DNA from: Alphaproteobacteria bacterium
GTDB lineage: Bacteria; Pseudomonadota; Alphaproteobacteria; Holosporales; Holosporaceae
Direction: 5' to 3'
NCBI GenBank assembly: GCA_016870135.1
Contig: VGCF01000033.1
Coordinates: forward strand, 1-9,729
Length of the DNA: 9,729 nt
Positions 1 to 7,900 of the stretch are shown here, piece after piece (positions within the stretch are counted from its first letter, which is position 1; each line of letters starts with the position of its first letter). Under the pieces are notes generated by a model that was given only the letters and a program-made list of their open reading frames with translations, made no database searches and was not told the DNA's origin. Position numbers and translations under genes: made by a program.

Positions 1-1244
1 AGGGCAGGTTTTCCGTGGGATCTGAGCCATTCTGCATACCGTTGACCTGCTTGACCGATCATAAAACCGTGGGAAATACGCCCAGCCCATTCATCCAATA
101 CGTCCAAATCATCATTCTGCAATACGCCGCCAGCAATCCAAAAAATGGGGGTATCTGAATAGGCCTGGATGGCCTTGGCCACGGCATGGGGGTTGGTGGC
201 TTTGCTGTCATTACAATACTGTACGCCATGGGCTTGGGCCACGGGCTCTTGTCGATGCTCTAGTCCTGTAAAATTCATAAACACATCTGTTTGTGTGCAG
301 GATAAAGACCGTAAAACGGCCACAGCTGCGGCCACATTTTCTTGATTGTGGGCCCCCGCAAGGGTATCAGGCAAATCATAACCCTGTAAACAGTCTGTTG
401 ACCATTTGTGAATGGGTCTGTTGGTCTGTGCACAGGCGGGCGTGAACGGTTCATCTCGGTTCGTTGGCCAATGTTGAGGAATCCAACCGATGCTCGAACC
501 ATCGAGAATCGTCTCTTTGATGGTGCGATACCGATCCATGGTGCCATGGCGCTCTAGATGATGAGGAAACAGGTTCAGAATAATGGCCACATCCAAATTT
601 AAATGATCGCACAACTCCAACTGATAAGAGGATAACTCTAATATATAAATGGCATCTGGTGGAAATCCATGATGCAATGTGGAAAAGATCGGTACGCCCA
701 TATTTCCTGCCAAAATACAGGGGCGATCATGGTTTTTCAAGCCATGATGAATCAGGGCACACGTGGTGGTTTTACCATTGCTGCCTGTGACACCGATTTT
801 TTGAACATGGGGAAACAAGATATGAAACAGTTGAATGTCACACATGATGGGTCTATGGTGTTCCAACGCGTGCTGCATAATGGGGTGATCAGAGATACCA
901 GGTGAAACAATGCATACGGCGTCTGTCCAATCAAAGTCTGGGGTCCATAACGACCAACCGGCTGATTGTGCGGCCTCTCTTTTTTCAGCGCTGTCGTCCC
1001 ATACAACGCAATCAAAAGGGTTTTGATCAGATTTATGATGGTGGTCGCTTGGCCCCAAGGCTGTGTGGCTGGGGTAAGATGGCTGGTTGAGGGGGGTTTG
1101 TGATTCCAGAGTGCGTCCCCAGCATTCGGGGTTGATCTTGCGATCTGTTGTTCCCTTATAGTAAGTGTGCAGATATTGGGCCAGACTGAGACCGCTGCGG
1201 CCCAAGCCGACAATGCAAAAACGCTTTATGGACTCTGATGTCAT
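1..1244 (-). CDS. murD: UDP-N-acetylmuramoylalanine--D-glutamate ligase, C-terminus outside window
   Basis: Cytoplasmic Mur ligase that adds D-glutamate to UDP-MurNAc-L-alanine with ATP in peptidoglycan synthesis. The frame is open from ATG at 1244 to the window edge (414 codons). Visible motifs are the nucleotide-binding start FCIVGLGRSG (residues 9-18), VSPGIS (113-118), the ATP P-loop GSNGKTTT (154-161), NLFPHHLERH in the central domain, HRQEPV (330-335) and NDSKATN (345-351). The HRQE and NDSKATN pair is typical of MurD and distinguishes it from MurC, MurE and MurF. Two oddities stand out. About 45 poorly conserved residues (roughly 31-76) separate the first beta-alpha unit from VVWDD, where most MurDs have only a few residues. 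The central domain after NLFPHHLERH is correspondingly short. The D of the usual D-H pair there is H. An in-frame ATG near 1328 would add an unlikely Cys-rich extension, so 1244 is preferred although no strong Shine-Dalgarno precedes it. Its usual neighbours mraY and ftsW are not visible here. Confidence 0.93.
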   Translation of the reverse strand, partial: MTSESIKRFCIVGLGRSGLSLAQYLHTYYKGTTDRKINPECWGRTLESQTPLNQPSYPSHTALGPSDHHHKSDQNPFDCVVWDDSAEKREAAQSAGWSLWTPDFDWTDAVCIVSPGISDHPIMQHALEHHRPIMCDIQLFHILFPHVQKIGVTGSNGKTTTCALIHHGLKNHDRPCILAGNMGVPIFSTLHHGFPPDAIYILELSSYQLELCDHLNLDVAIILNLFPHHLERHGTMDRYRTIKETILDGSSIGWIPQHWPTNRDEPFTPACAQTNRPIHKWSTDCLQGYDLPDTLAGAHNQENVAAAVAVLRSLSCTQTDVFMNFTGLEHRQEPVAQAHGVQYCNDSKATNPHAVAKAIQAYSDTPIFWIAGGVLQNDDLDVLDEWAGRISHGFMIGQAGQRYAEWLRSHGKPA

Positions 1245-1384
1245 GGTCTTGCCCGATTCAGTGCAATCAGCGATGCATGGACGTCGACAGGTTGGTGTGT
1301 TGTCTGTAACTTCATGTTTTGGAATGGGGGCTGCTTTCCGGTAAAGCCACATCCATTGGCGTGATAAGGGGCAGGGCAGGTCAT
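1241..1384 (-). CDS. Possible 47-residue leader ORF overlapping the murD start
   Basis: A short ORF begins at ATG 1384, about 25 nt after the expected transcription start of the promoter at 1417-1446. Its TGA shares the sequence ATGA with the murD start codon. This layout would suit translational coupling. The predicted peptide starts MTCPAPYHANGCGF and ends LNRARP; I recognise no family. There is only a short GGA right before the start and no proper Shine-Dalgarno. It may simply be the murD 5' leader. Low confidence. Confidence 0.22.
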   Translation of the reverse strand: MTCPAPYHANGCGFTGKQPPFQNMKLQTTHQPVDVHASLIALNRARP

Positions 1385-1416
1385 TCCATTTTTGACATCA
1401 ATAAGACAGTATAATT

Positions 1417-1446
1417 ATTCTATGCCACCTGTGATCAATCCGTCAA
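1417..1446 (-). promoter_or_regulatory. Probable sigma70-type promoter for murD
   Basis: Read on the minus strand, TTGACG (1446-1441), an 18-bp spacer and TAGAAT (1422-1417) form a good -35/-10 pair. The expected start is near 1410, leaving a leader of about 165 nt before murD. It lies just past the reconstructed end of the phosphotransferase gene (1467). This gives murD a promoter independent of the decaying operon upstream. Confidence 0.5.
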
Positions 1447-1466
1447 TTTTCCGTTTATTTTCCGGC

Positions 1467-2495
1467 TCATCCAAGGACTTGACCCCCTCTGTCTGTGGCA
1501 CCATATGCTCTCTCTATGGCACCATAGGTGCGAAAAACAGGTTGTAAGTGTTTCAAAGCATTGCATACGGTTCTGACCACCTTCATCAGACAGAAATATG
1601 TATTCACAATAGTCGCCGATGTCCTGAATAATACGTTCAAAACGATAGTAGGCCATCGCATCCTGATTTATCTTTGTTTGGCCATAGCCCTGATAAAATA
1701 GTGATTCTTCTTCCGCCGCTGTTAAGCCACTGTCCCAAATGCCAGCGCCAACAAACATCAAATCACGCTCGGGCGGAGCAAAGATAAGCGTATCCCAGTC
1801 AACAATATAAAGAGCATTTTCTTGATCAACCATCAGGTTCCAGCCATGCATATCAGCGTGGCATAAAACATAAGCAAGACGCTGTTCTTGGACAGTGATT
1901 GCAAGCTCTTCAGCGCGCTCAACTAGTTTGATGATTTCGCTGCTTTTTGATTTCAGGAACGCTGATGTTTTTACAGCAACAGGCTCTTCAAAAACCTCAT
2001 TTTCAATGCGCACCAAAAATGATTTGACGGTCTCGCGCCATTTAGAAGAAAACGTCTCCCGTGATATATCTTTTGTTATTTTTGCAGGAATATCGGTGCT
2101 GTGAAGCATTTTAATGGTCGCCCCAAATTGATCCCAATGATCTTCTGATAGTTTGGCTTCCACACCATTATGCCCATCCACATAAGGGTAGAGAATTGCC
2201 TTGAAGGATTCTAAACTTGCCCACAGTTGTCCAGTTTTGGTTGCAAGAGGTGGGATCACTTGCTTGATACCACAAGATCAGCCAAGTATTTTGGAACTGA
2301 CACCGAAGCCTCTAAAAATTCACCTCTTCTTAATTTAAGAAAGTGGTCTGCTCCGTCAGTGGTTGTCACGCGATAAACCGCAGTATTGAAATCAGCGCCA
2401 AGAGGCAGAAATGAAACGGTCGCTATATCCAGTCCATAGGCATGCCGTAAACACGCCATAATTTTTTCATCCCGAAGGTCAGGTTTGGTTAGCAT
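1467..2495 (-). pseudogene. APH(9)-like aminoglycoside/spectinomycin phosphotransferase, two frameshifts
   Basis: The family transfers the ATP gamma-phosphate to a hydroxyl of an aminoglycoside or aminocyclitol in the cytoplasm. The start is ATG 2495, 6 nt after the peptidase stop. The N-terminal piece runs to a TGA at 2256-2258 and contains FLKLRRG, likely carrying the ATP-binding lysine. Restoring one T at the TT run (2274-2275) gives LADLCGIKQVIPP, matching the GIKEII region I recall from the Legionella spectinomycin kinase. The second piece carries LYPYVDGHNG, the catalytic loop CHADMHGWN (composite residues about 212-220) and IVDWD, the metal-binding Asp. As sequenced, this frame ends at 1435 with an odd tail (FSHLWCHRESIW). 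Removing one T from the T5 run at 1533-1537 gives CFRTYGAIERAYGATDRGG and a stop at 1467, which fits the family better. The restored protein would be about 342 residues, close to the usual 330. Catalytic residues are intact, so decay is recent or the indels are sequence errors. The true substrate cannot be told. Confidence 0.82.
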
Positions 2496-2501
2496 TCTTT
2501 T

Positions 2502-3565
2502 TTATCTCACACGATTTTCTAATATTGTCACTGTACTGTTACTTGGATGGATTTCCACCATGACTCCATAAGGCAATATCCACATTGGATCAGAATGACG
2601 AAAATCCATACGTGTAACTATTGGGATAGGTCGAATCTTGTATTCCTCGAAGACGTTCAGTAGTGCTTGATCATATTCATGAAAGTGTCCAACCGTCATA
2701 TACGATCCACCAGGTTTACTAAACAAAATACCACTTAAGCGGCTTATTATGCCTTGAGCTGCTAAGCTTCTCATAAACCGTGTGACAGCAGAAGGCTCTG
2801 TTCCTTCTTCTGATGTCTCAAGAAACAAAACTGCTCGATCCCATGTAGGTAAATTGGGCCAGAGGTCAGTATGGTTTAAAAATTGCATAACCTCCAAGCA
2901 GCCACCAATAAGCCTACCTTTACAGATATGTTTGTTTTCGCCAATGAAGTGCCATCCACTTGGCGGATTGAAAGAACGCCTAATGCTTTGATTATTTTCA
3001 TCAGACCAATCCAAAAGTGCTGTTGTCCATCCTTCAGTGTTATTAGGAATTGCACCAATTATTTCGCTTGAAAATAAAGTTTTAATCATGCTGCTTATCG
3101 TATAATCATGCATTGCAACATTTTCAGCAAAAGCTGTCATAACAGATGGACCATAAAGGAAGCTAATCCTGCTTTAAGGCACATAAAGTGGGTCACAGTT
3201 GTATCAGAATAGCCCATTACCACTTTAGGATTATTCTTGATCGTATTAAAATCAATGAATGGTATAAGGCGAAGAGAATCATCTCCTCTGATATTTGAAA
3301 TGATCGCTTTGGTGTGTGGATCAAGAAACGCTTTCATCAAGTCATCTGCTCTAGCTTCTGGATTTTGATCAATCCATTCAGCGCTTTTAAGAGCATGTTT
3401 TGTATGCAGAACACGCAATCCAAAAATTTCTTCAAGGCGCTGCTTTCCCACCTCAAAACGATAAGGAAAATTTGCTGCTCCTCCCCAAGACGAAGCAATT
3501 GCTGCAACTGTATCTCCGTAATTTAACTTCGGTGGCTTAATCAGTGACTGCGTTTCTTTCCTCAT
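2502..3565 (-). pseudogene. S66 family LD-carboxypeptidase / MccF-like immunity peptidase, one frameshift
   Basis: S66 serine peptidases include LdcA, which trims murein tetrapeptides, and MccF, which hydrolyses microcin C-type peptidyl-nucleotides. The internal sequence resembles MccF more than LdcA. The first piece contains KPPKLNYGDTVAAIASSWGG and the nucleophile elbow GYSDTT (Ser about residue 120), then runs out of frame after LASF. The second piece starts MTAFAEN and holds LIGGCLEV, LFLETSEE (catalytic Glu region, about 250) and RHSDPMWILPYG (catalytic His about 324). The coding strand reads TCCTTTATGGTCC at the break. One more T in the T3 run (3155-3157) gives SFYGPSVMTAFAEN, exactly the family pattern, and a full-length protein of about 354 residues. 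The preferred start is ATG 3565, giving MRKETQSLIKPPK; a TTG at 3610 would add 15 residues. All triad residues survive. Two fragments could in principle be made separately, because the ATG of the second overlaps the TGA of the first, but this is unlikely for a single fold. Confidence 0.86.
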
Positions 3566-3581
3566 CTCATAATAAATTAAA

Positions 3582-3650
3582 ATCAAGCATGCCGCCTGTA
3601 ATAATTTCAAATGACTCTTAGTCGATTGCTATTCCGATAACATGCTTGAT
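3582..3650. repeat. Perfect 10-bp inverted repeat between GNAT and peptidase genes
   Basis: ATCAAGCATG at 3582-3591 is matched exactly in reverse complement by CATGCTTGAT at 3641-3650, with 49 bp between. The inner segment also holds the short palindrome GACTCTTAGTC (3613-3623). The repeat fills the gap between the acetyltransferase stop and the peptidase start. On the minus strand the inner arm is followed by TTTAATTTATT, so it could form a long-loop structure that reduces read-through or stabilises mRNA. It may also be chance. Confidence 0.4.
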
Positions 3651-3652
3651 GC

Positions 3653-4423
3653 TCATCTTTCACTCGAATAAATATTGTTTTTAAACAGGGCCTCAAACCC
3701 AAGGTTTTGATAGACTCCAAGCCCAGAATCAGATGATTCTAAAAAGCAATGACGAGCGCCTAATTTTTTAGCTTCAGACAGCACGTAACGCACGAGATGT
3801 GTTGCATATCCTTTGCCTTGAAACGCAGGCAGAGTGCCAACGTCGTCTATCCTGGCAATGGTGTTGTCACACATTGATAGGGTGATTGATGAGATTGGTT
3901 TATCCTGTTTGTATAAGCTGAAATGGCGAAGATTAATATTCCGTTTTAAGGCATTCTCATGAAGACCTGCATAGAGCCTACAAATTTCAATGGTTGATTC
4001 AAATGCGCCTATCAACGGTATCATCCAGTCATTTAATTGATTATCATTCGATTTGATCACAGTTTCAGAATCAAAACTTGCAGTTTGGTCAGTTGCAAGG
4101 CCATCTAAATCCACAGCCATTGAAACGGATTTGCTTTTCTGAGTGTAACCCATGGTGTTTAAAACATCTGCCATTTGAGGGGTGCACAATTCTTGCGGAA
4201 TGATCACATCAAAAGAAAGGTTGTCCTGATCAAAAAACTGTTTGCCTTGGATTAAAGTTTTATCCAGATCATTTGTATTTACTGTAATGTACATATAATT
4301 GGGTTCGGCGCCACCAGTCATATAAGCATGAGCACCGTCGTCTAGATCCAAACATTTTGAGGAAATACCTCTGAAAAAATAATCCTCGGCTTGGCGGTAT
4401 AAATTTGTTAATGGAGCGCTCAT
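3653..4423 (-). CDS. GNAT family N-acetyltransferase (256 residues)
   Basis: A GNAT acetyltransferase that would use acetyl-CoA to acetylate an amine on an unknown small molecule or protein. The C-terminal half (about residues 120-250) is the clear GNAT fold. ARIDDVGTLPAFQGKGYATH carries the acetyl-CoA pyrophosphate loop Q-G-K-G-Y-A (202-207), and YQNLGFEAL (238-246) is the usual final motif. The first 110 residues look like a degenerate second GNAT-like or substrate-binding half, since DVLNTMGYTQKSKSVSM resembles the end of such a domain. The frame is intact, the only unbroken member of the cluster. ATG 4423 overlaps the stop of the broken acetyltransferase upstream (ATGA), so translation was probably coupled to it. 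The Shine-Dalgarno is weak. The gene lies 87 nt from the peptidase start. The neighbouring phosphotransferase and MccF-like peptidase suggest a drug or toxin modification role, but this is inferred from context only. Confidence 0.88.
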   Translation of the reverse strand: MSAPLTNLYRQAEDYFFRGISSKCLDLDDGAHAYMTGGAEPNYMYITVNTNDLDKTLIQGKQFFDQDNLSFDVIIPQELCTPQMADVLNTMGYTQKSKSVSMAVDLDGLATDQTASFDSETVIKSNDNQLNDWMIPLIGAFESTIEICRLYAGLHENALKRNINLRHFSLYKQDKPISSITLSMCDNTIARIDDVGTLPAFQGKGYATHLVRYVLSEAKKLGARHCFLESSDSGLGVYQNLGFEALFKNNIYSSER

Positions 4424-4670
4424 AGGCTGCTTCTATCTTTTGATTCAAATGTGTAAATAATCCAGTCCTCTTCTTTAATCGTTGCCTCAGTTTTACCAGG
4501 GGCTGCTAAAGTAAACTTTTGAATGGCACGTCACCAAAATGAACAGGCTATTGGATTTCTCACCAATACCCTGACTTGCCATGAGCCTTTAAATTGTTCC
4601 CGTATCCTCAGAGCGGCTGCAGCACCAACACTGTGTCGCTTATATTGTTTTATGACAAAAACTCAGAAAT
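4420..4670 (-). pseudogene. Remnant of a second GNAT acetyltransferase (C-terminal half)
   Basis: This apparent intergenic stretch translates on the minus strand as ISEF/FVIKQYKRHSVGAAAA, then REQFKGSWQVRVLVRNPIA and CSFW*RAIQKFT. That order matches GNAT proteins with EFFVxRKYRRxGVG (acetyl-CoA loop), FPGxWEVR and AFWR motifs. There are three lesions. One T is missing from the T run at 4657-4661, which breaks EFFV. A TGA at 4531-4533 stands where the family has Arg after FW. The N-terminal half is not recognisable upstream, where an in-frame TAG also occurs. The final TGA (4420-4422) overlaps the ATG of the intact acetyltransferase, so the two once formed a coupled pair. It is non-functional as sequenced. 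Confidence 0.72.
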
Positions 4671-4910
4671 ATGCTAAACCGCTGTATCATCTGAAATGCG
4701 GTAAAAATCGCACCTCACCTACGTTCTTTATTAAACCAGATGCTGCTGTGACTGTCAACGGTTTTACAGCCCCAGATGATGCCGCCAATGGTTTTGGCGA
4801 TCATACCTGGGGGATTCTTCTTACGCTTTCTTCACCACATTATTCCTGCGTTCAGGTGTGTGCGCTTTTTTGTATTGAACACGTTAACACCATTGTGCAG
4901 GACTCTCTTG
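4671..4910. other. Gap holding a promoter but no recognised gene
   Basis: These 240 bp separate the lipase stop from the broken acetyltransferase. On the minus strand no frame gives a recognisable protein, although stretches such as KPLAASSGAVKPLTVTAASG are open for some 45 codons. On the plus strand a 133-codon ORF (4523-4924) crosses it, but it also covers the acetyltransferase remnant antisense and looks incidental. A perfect 6-bp hairpin, CGCCAA/TTGGCG, sits near 4784-4800 without a U tract. No convincing terminator for the lipase gene was found. Confidence 0.4.
4730..4758 (-). promoter_or_regulatory. Probable promoter of the acetyltransferase-peptidase-phosphotransferase run
   Basis: On the minus strand, TTGACA (4758-4753), a 17-bp spacer and TTTAAT (4735-4730) make a near-consensus sigma70-type promoter. 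It points into the broken GNAT gene 60 bp downstream and is the only good candidate upstream of the cluster. The N-terminal half of the GNAT remnant has no room between here and 4670, so a deletion probably brought the promoter close to the surviving C-terminal half. Confidence 0.48.
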
Positions 4911-7900
4911 CTATGCGCCTCTGACCTTTTTCATCGACTTTGAAAGATCTGTTTTTTTATGATTTAATATCATCGACTTTGAAAGATCCATTGCTTTATA
5001 ACGCGATGCTTTCTTTTCAGCACTTACTGCAGGCGCCACCTCTTTTGCATCAGTGACGTTGACAATAGTTTGTTCCCCAATTGTCTCCGACAATTCTTGC
5101 TCTTTAGCACTTACTGCAGGCGCCACCTCTTTTGCATCAGTGACTTTGACAATAGTTTGTTCCCCAATTGTCTCCGACAATTCTTGCTCTTTAGCACTTA
5201 CTGCAGGCGCCACCTCTTTTGCATCAGGGAGTAGCGTCGACATTATAAGATCCGGTTCTTTAGAGCTCGATTCTTGCTCTTTAGCACTTACTGCAGGCGC
5301 ATTGTTTTTATCAGTGACGTCTTGTTGTACAGCACTGCCTTCCGTGACATTGCTTTGGTTTTTTAGCGCTACTAAACGCAATTCTTCTTCAATATTTTTT
5401 TTAATTTTGTTGAAATGTTCACCACCTGCTGGCACGCGACTTAAAAAATTTTTTAATGCGCCTTGCAGGTCAGTAGAATACCCGCTTTCATTATAGATGT
5501 TCATCAATTCCTCAAGAGGATCGACAGGGCCTGTAGAGCCCCAGAACATACTCGCATAAGTACTCGCATAAGTACGATGCTGACTTAGATCAATGCCGAT
5601 CGAATGCCCAAATGCCTTGTTTAATGCATGCAAATCACAAGCCAAGCTAATTCCCTCGCACTTGCTCTCGATTGTATTAGTATTGAGTTTTTTGTAAATG
5701 ATATTGTTGTAAATTGTGCTAATACTGTTCTTAAACTCTTTTATTATGTTGTCTAACTCTGTAATGCTTTTGCCCATACTGTCTATTGCAGTTTTTTTGT
5801 TAGTACGATCCAAGAGGCTTGAGGGTTGTTCTTTGTGCAGCGTTTCTTTCAAACGAGCGATATCCTCTTGTTGTTTGAAAAAAGTGTATAACTTTGCAGA
5901 AATTTGTTTCAATGCTAGCCTGTCATTATCTGGATTACCTTCATTAATTGGTTCGGACTTAGCGGCAGTACATTTCAATAATGTGTTGTACAAACTGGAA
6001 ACAGAAACAGAAGAATCAATGCGGTCTTGGACGTCTTTACAGTATTTGCTATATATTATTGTGCCGTCACTGTTTTTGTATGCTTCATCTTCCATAGTGG
6101 GTACAGTAACTACTTCTTTTTTACCTAATGACTCTATCATTTCATTTCTGTATTGTTTATATTGTTCCGGATTAATATATCCTTTATTTTTTAAGTCGAC
6201 CAAATATCTGTACGCAATATATACCCATTCTCCTGCTTTTACACCATGTAAATTGTACTGGTTTTGCCTCAAAATGGTGTTGGTAAAACTAATCAACCTT
6301 AGTGAGCGGTCGCTTGCGCTTAATAGTGTCCCTTTTGTGTTGTATTGCGGTACGTTTTCGTCTAGCATTTGTTTGAAGAAATAGTTCAGTTCATCTTCTA
6401 CAACACTTTTGTCTAATTTTTTACCCTTGAAAATGTCATTCAGGGTAAAGTTGTGTTTGTCATCAAAAGTAAAAGCTGTTTTTCGAATATCATCCAGTCT
6501 TTTGATATTTTTGATGTCTTCTTTTGTAAGATCGCGTTGCTTTTTTGCATTCGCAATGGGGTCATACGCATCGTTAGGCTTACTTTCGCTCAACCCGAGG
6601 CTGAAGCGTAAGTCACTCAGTATTTGCTCCATACTGTGCGCATACAGTTTATCAACAGTCTTCCGGGCGGTGTTCCAATAGTTGCGCTCTGTCAGTCTAA
6701 GCGAAAGTCCTCCGTGATCATAAAAGGTATTGTATTCATACCCAGTGAGTTTTTTTAGAACCCGTCCTGGGTTGGGTAAGCAGTGCACAACCATATCCGA
6801 TTTGTTAAAAACCCGCACATAATTTCCTGCAAAATTCTTGTCATCCTTTATAATAACGTTGCGATGCTTACTGGCAGGTTGACCAAATGTCACCAATACG
6901 ACTCTGCCCTTGCTGTTTTCAAACCGTGCTTTTTTTATGTTGTCATCAAGATAACTGGACGCAAACACTTGAGCAGCAGCCCCACCAAGACTGTGACCAG
7001 TAACAAAAAGTTTTGCCTCTTTATTGCCGTCCATATATTTTTCTATTGTGTGATTAAATTGCTGAATAGCATAGTCAGAAACAGCTAGGAAGCCAGAGTG
7101 TGTGTCCAATTGATTAGTTCCTTCTTTCTGTATATTGATATTGTGCAGCCAATCAGATTTTGACTTTGTTCCCATAAAAACAACCTGAAGATCTCCAGTC
7201 TTTTTGTTTCTTAATAAAACAGCGGACTCTGTTTCAGAATCTGTTGGGGTGCGATTACAATAATCCAAGACCTCAAAAGCGTCGTTGTCGTAGCGCTCAA
7301 AAACTGTTAGAGCATGGGTTTTGTTATTCAAAACTGCTGAAAAAGACTGGCCTAGGGTCACTTGTTGCTCATCCCCTTCAGTTGTCTCGTTCCTCTGTTG
7401 GCTCACTTCATCTACTACTGAACTATAAAAGTGGTCTAAATACTGCTTGATACTTGCTTTTTCAACTTCTTTGTATAAGGAATCGATCTCATTTTTTGCC
7501 GCATTAAGCTTGTTTTTTAGAATTTCTGTACCCAATCCACGGCCGTTAACGCAATCGGCTAGATTTTTCTGAACATCATGCTTGTCAATAATTTCCTTTA
7601 TTTCTGATTTGTTTTTTGTTTTTCGGGCCCCAGAATCTTTGGTTTTATCTAGAGGGCTTGATAAGTCATTTGACAAACTGAACATTAAATCACCAATGGA
7701 GTTTGTACCTTGCTGTTCACCTTTATATTTTTGACTAATTTTATTTATTATGGACTCCTTCGTATCCTCCTCTGTTTTTCCCCCCCCCCAGTAATGACGG
7801 CTTTTGGAACCTTCCACCCGAGTAATCTGGGCGATATAATCATCAAAATCTCTCTTTATCTCTTTAATCTTCTTTAAAGATTCTGAGTTGGATTTTTTTT

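Noticed and set aside
752..1213. Minus-strand 153-codon ORF and plus-strand ORFs inside 1-1244
   Set aside because: They are shadows of murD, whose motifs all fall in one other frame.
1513..1526. Palindrome CTATGGCACCATAG with a nearby repeat of TGGCACCATA, considered as a mobile-element end
   Set aside because: It lies within codons of the restored phosphotransferase C-terminus, and no matching second end was found.
1435..1532. As-sequenced phosphotransferase tail (SHLWCHRESIWCHRQRG)
   Set aside because: Removing one T gives RTYGAIERAYGATDRGG and an earlier stop, which fits the family and leaves room for the murD promoter.
4784..4800. Hairpin CGCCAA/TTGGCG considered as the lipase terminator
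   Set aside because: No T run follows it on the minus strand.
4523..4924. Plus-strand ORF of 133 codons
   Set aside because: It runs antisense over the GNAT remnant, shows no family signature and has no convincing ribosome site.
5053..6681. Plus-strand ORFs rich in Ser/Leu/Cys opposite the lipase gene
   Set aside because: They are antisense shadows of the 1095-residue frame; their apparent repeats mirror the 87-bp units.
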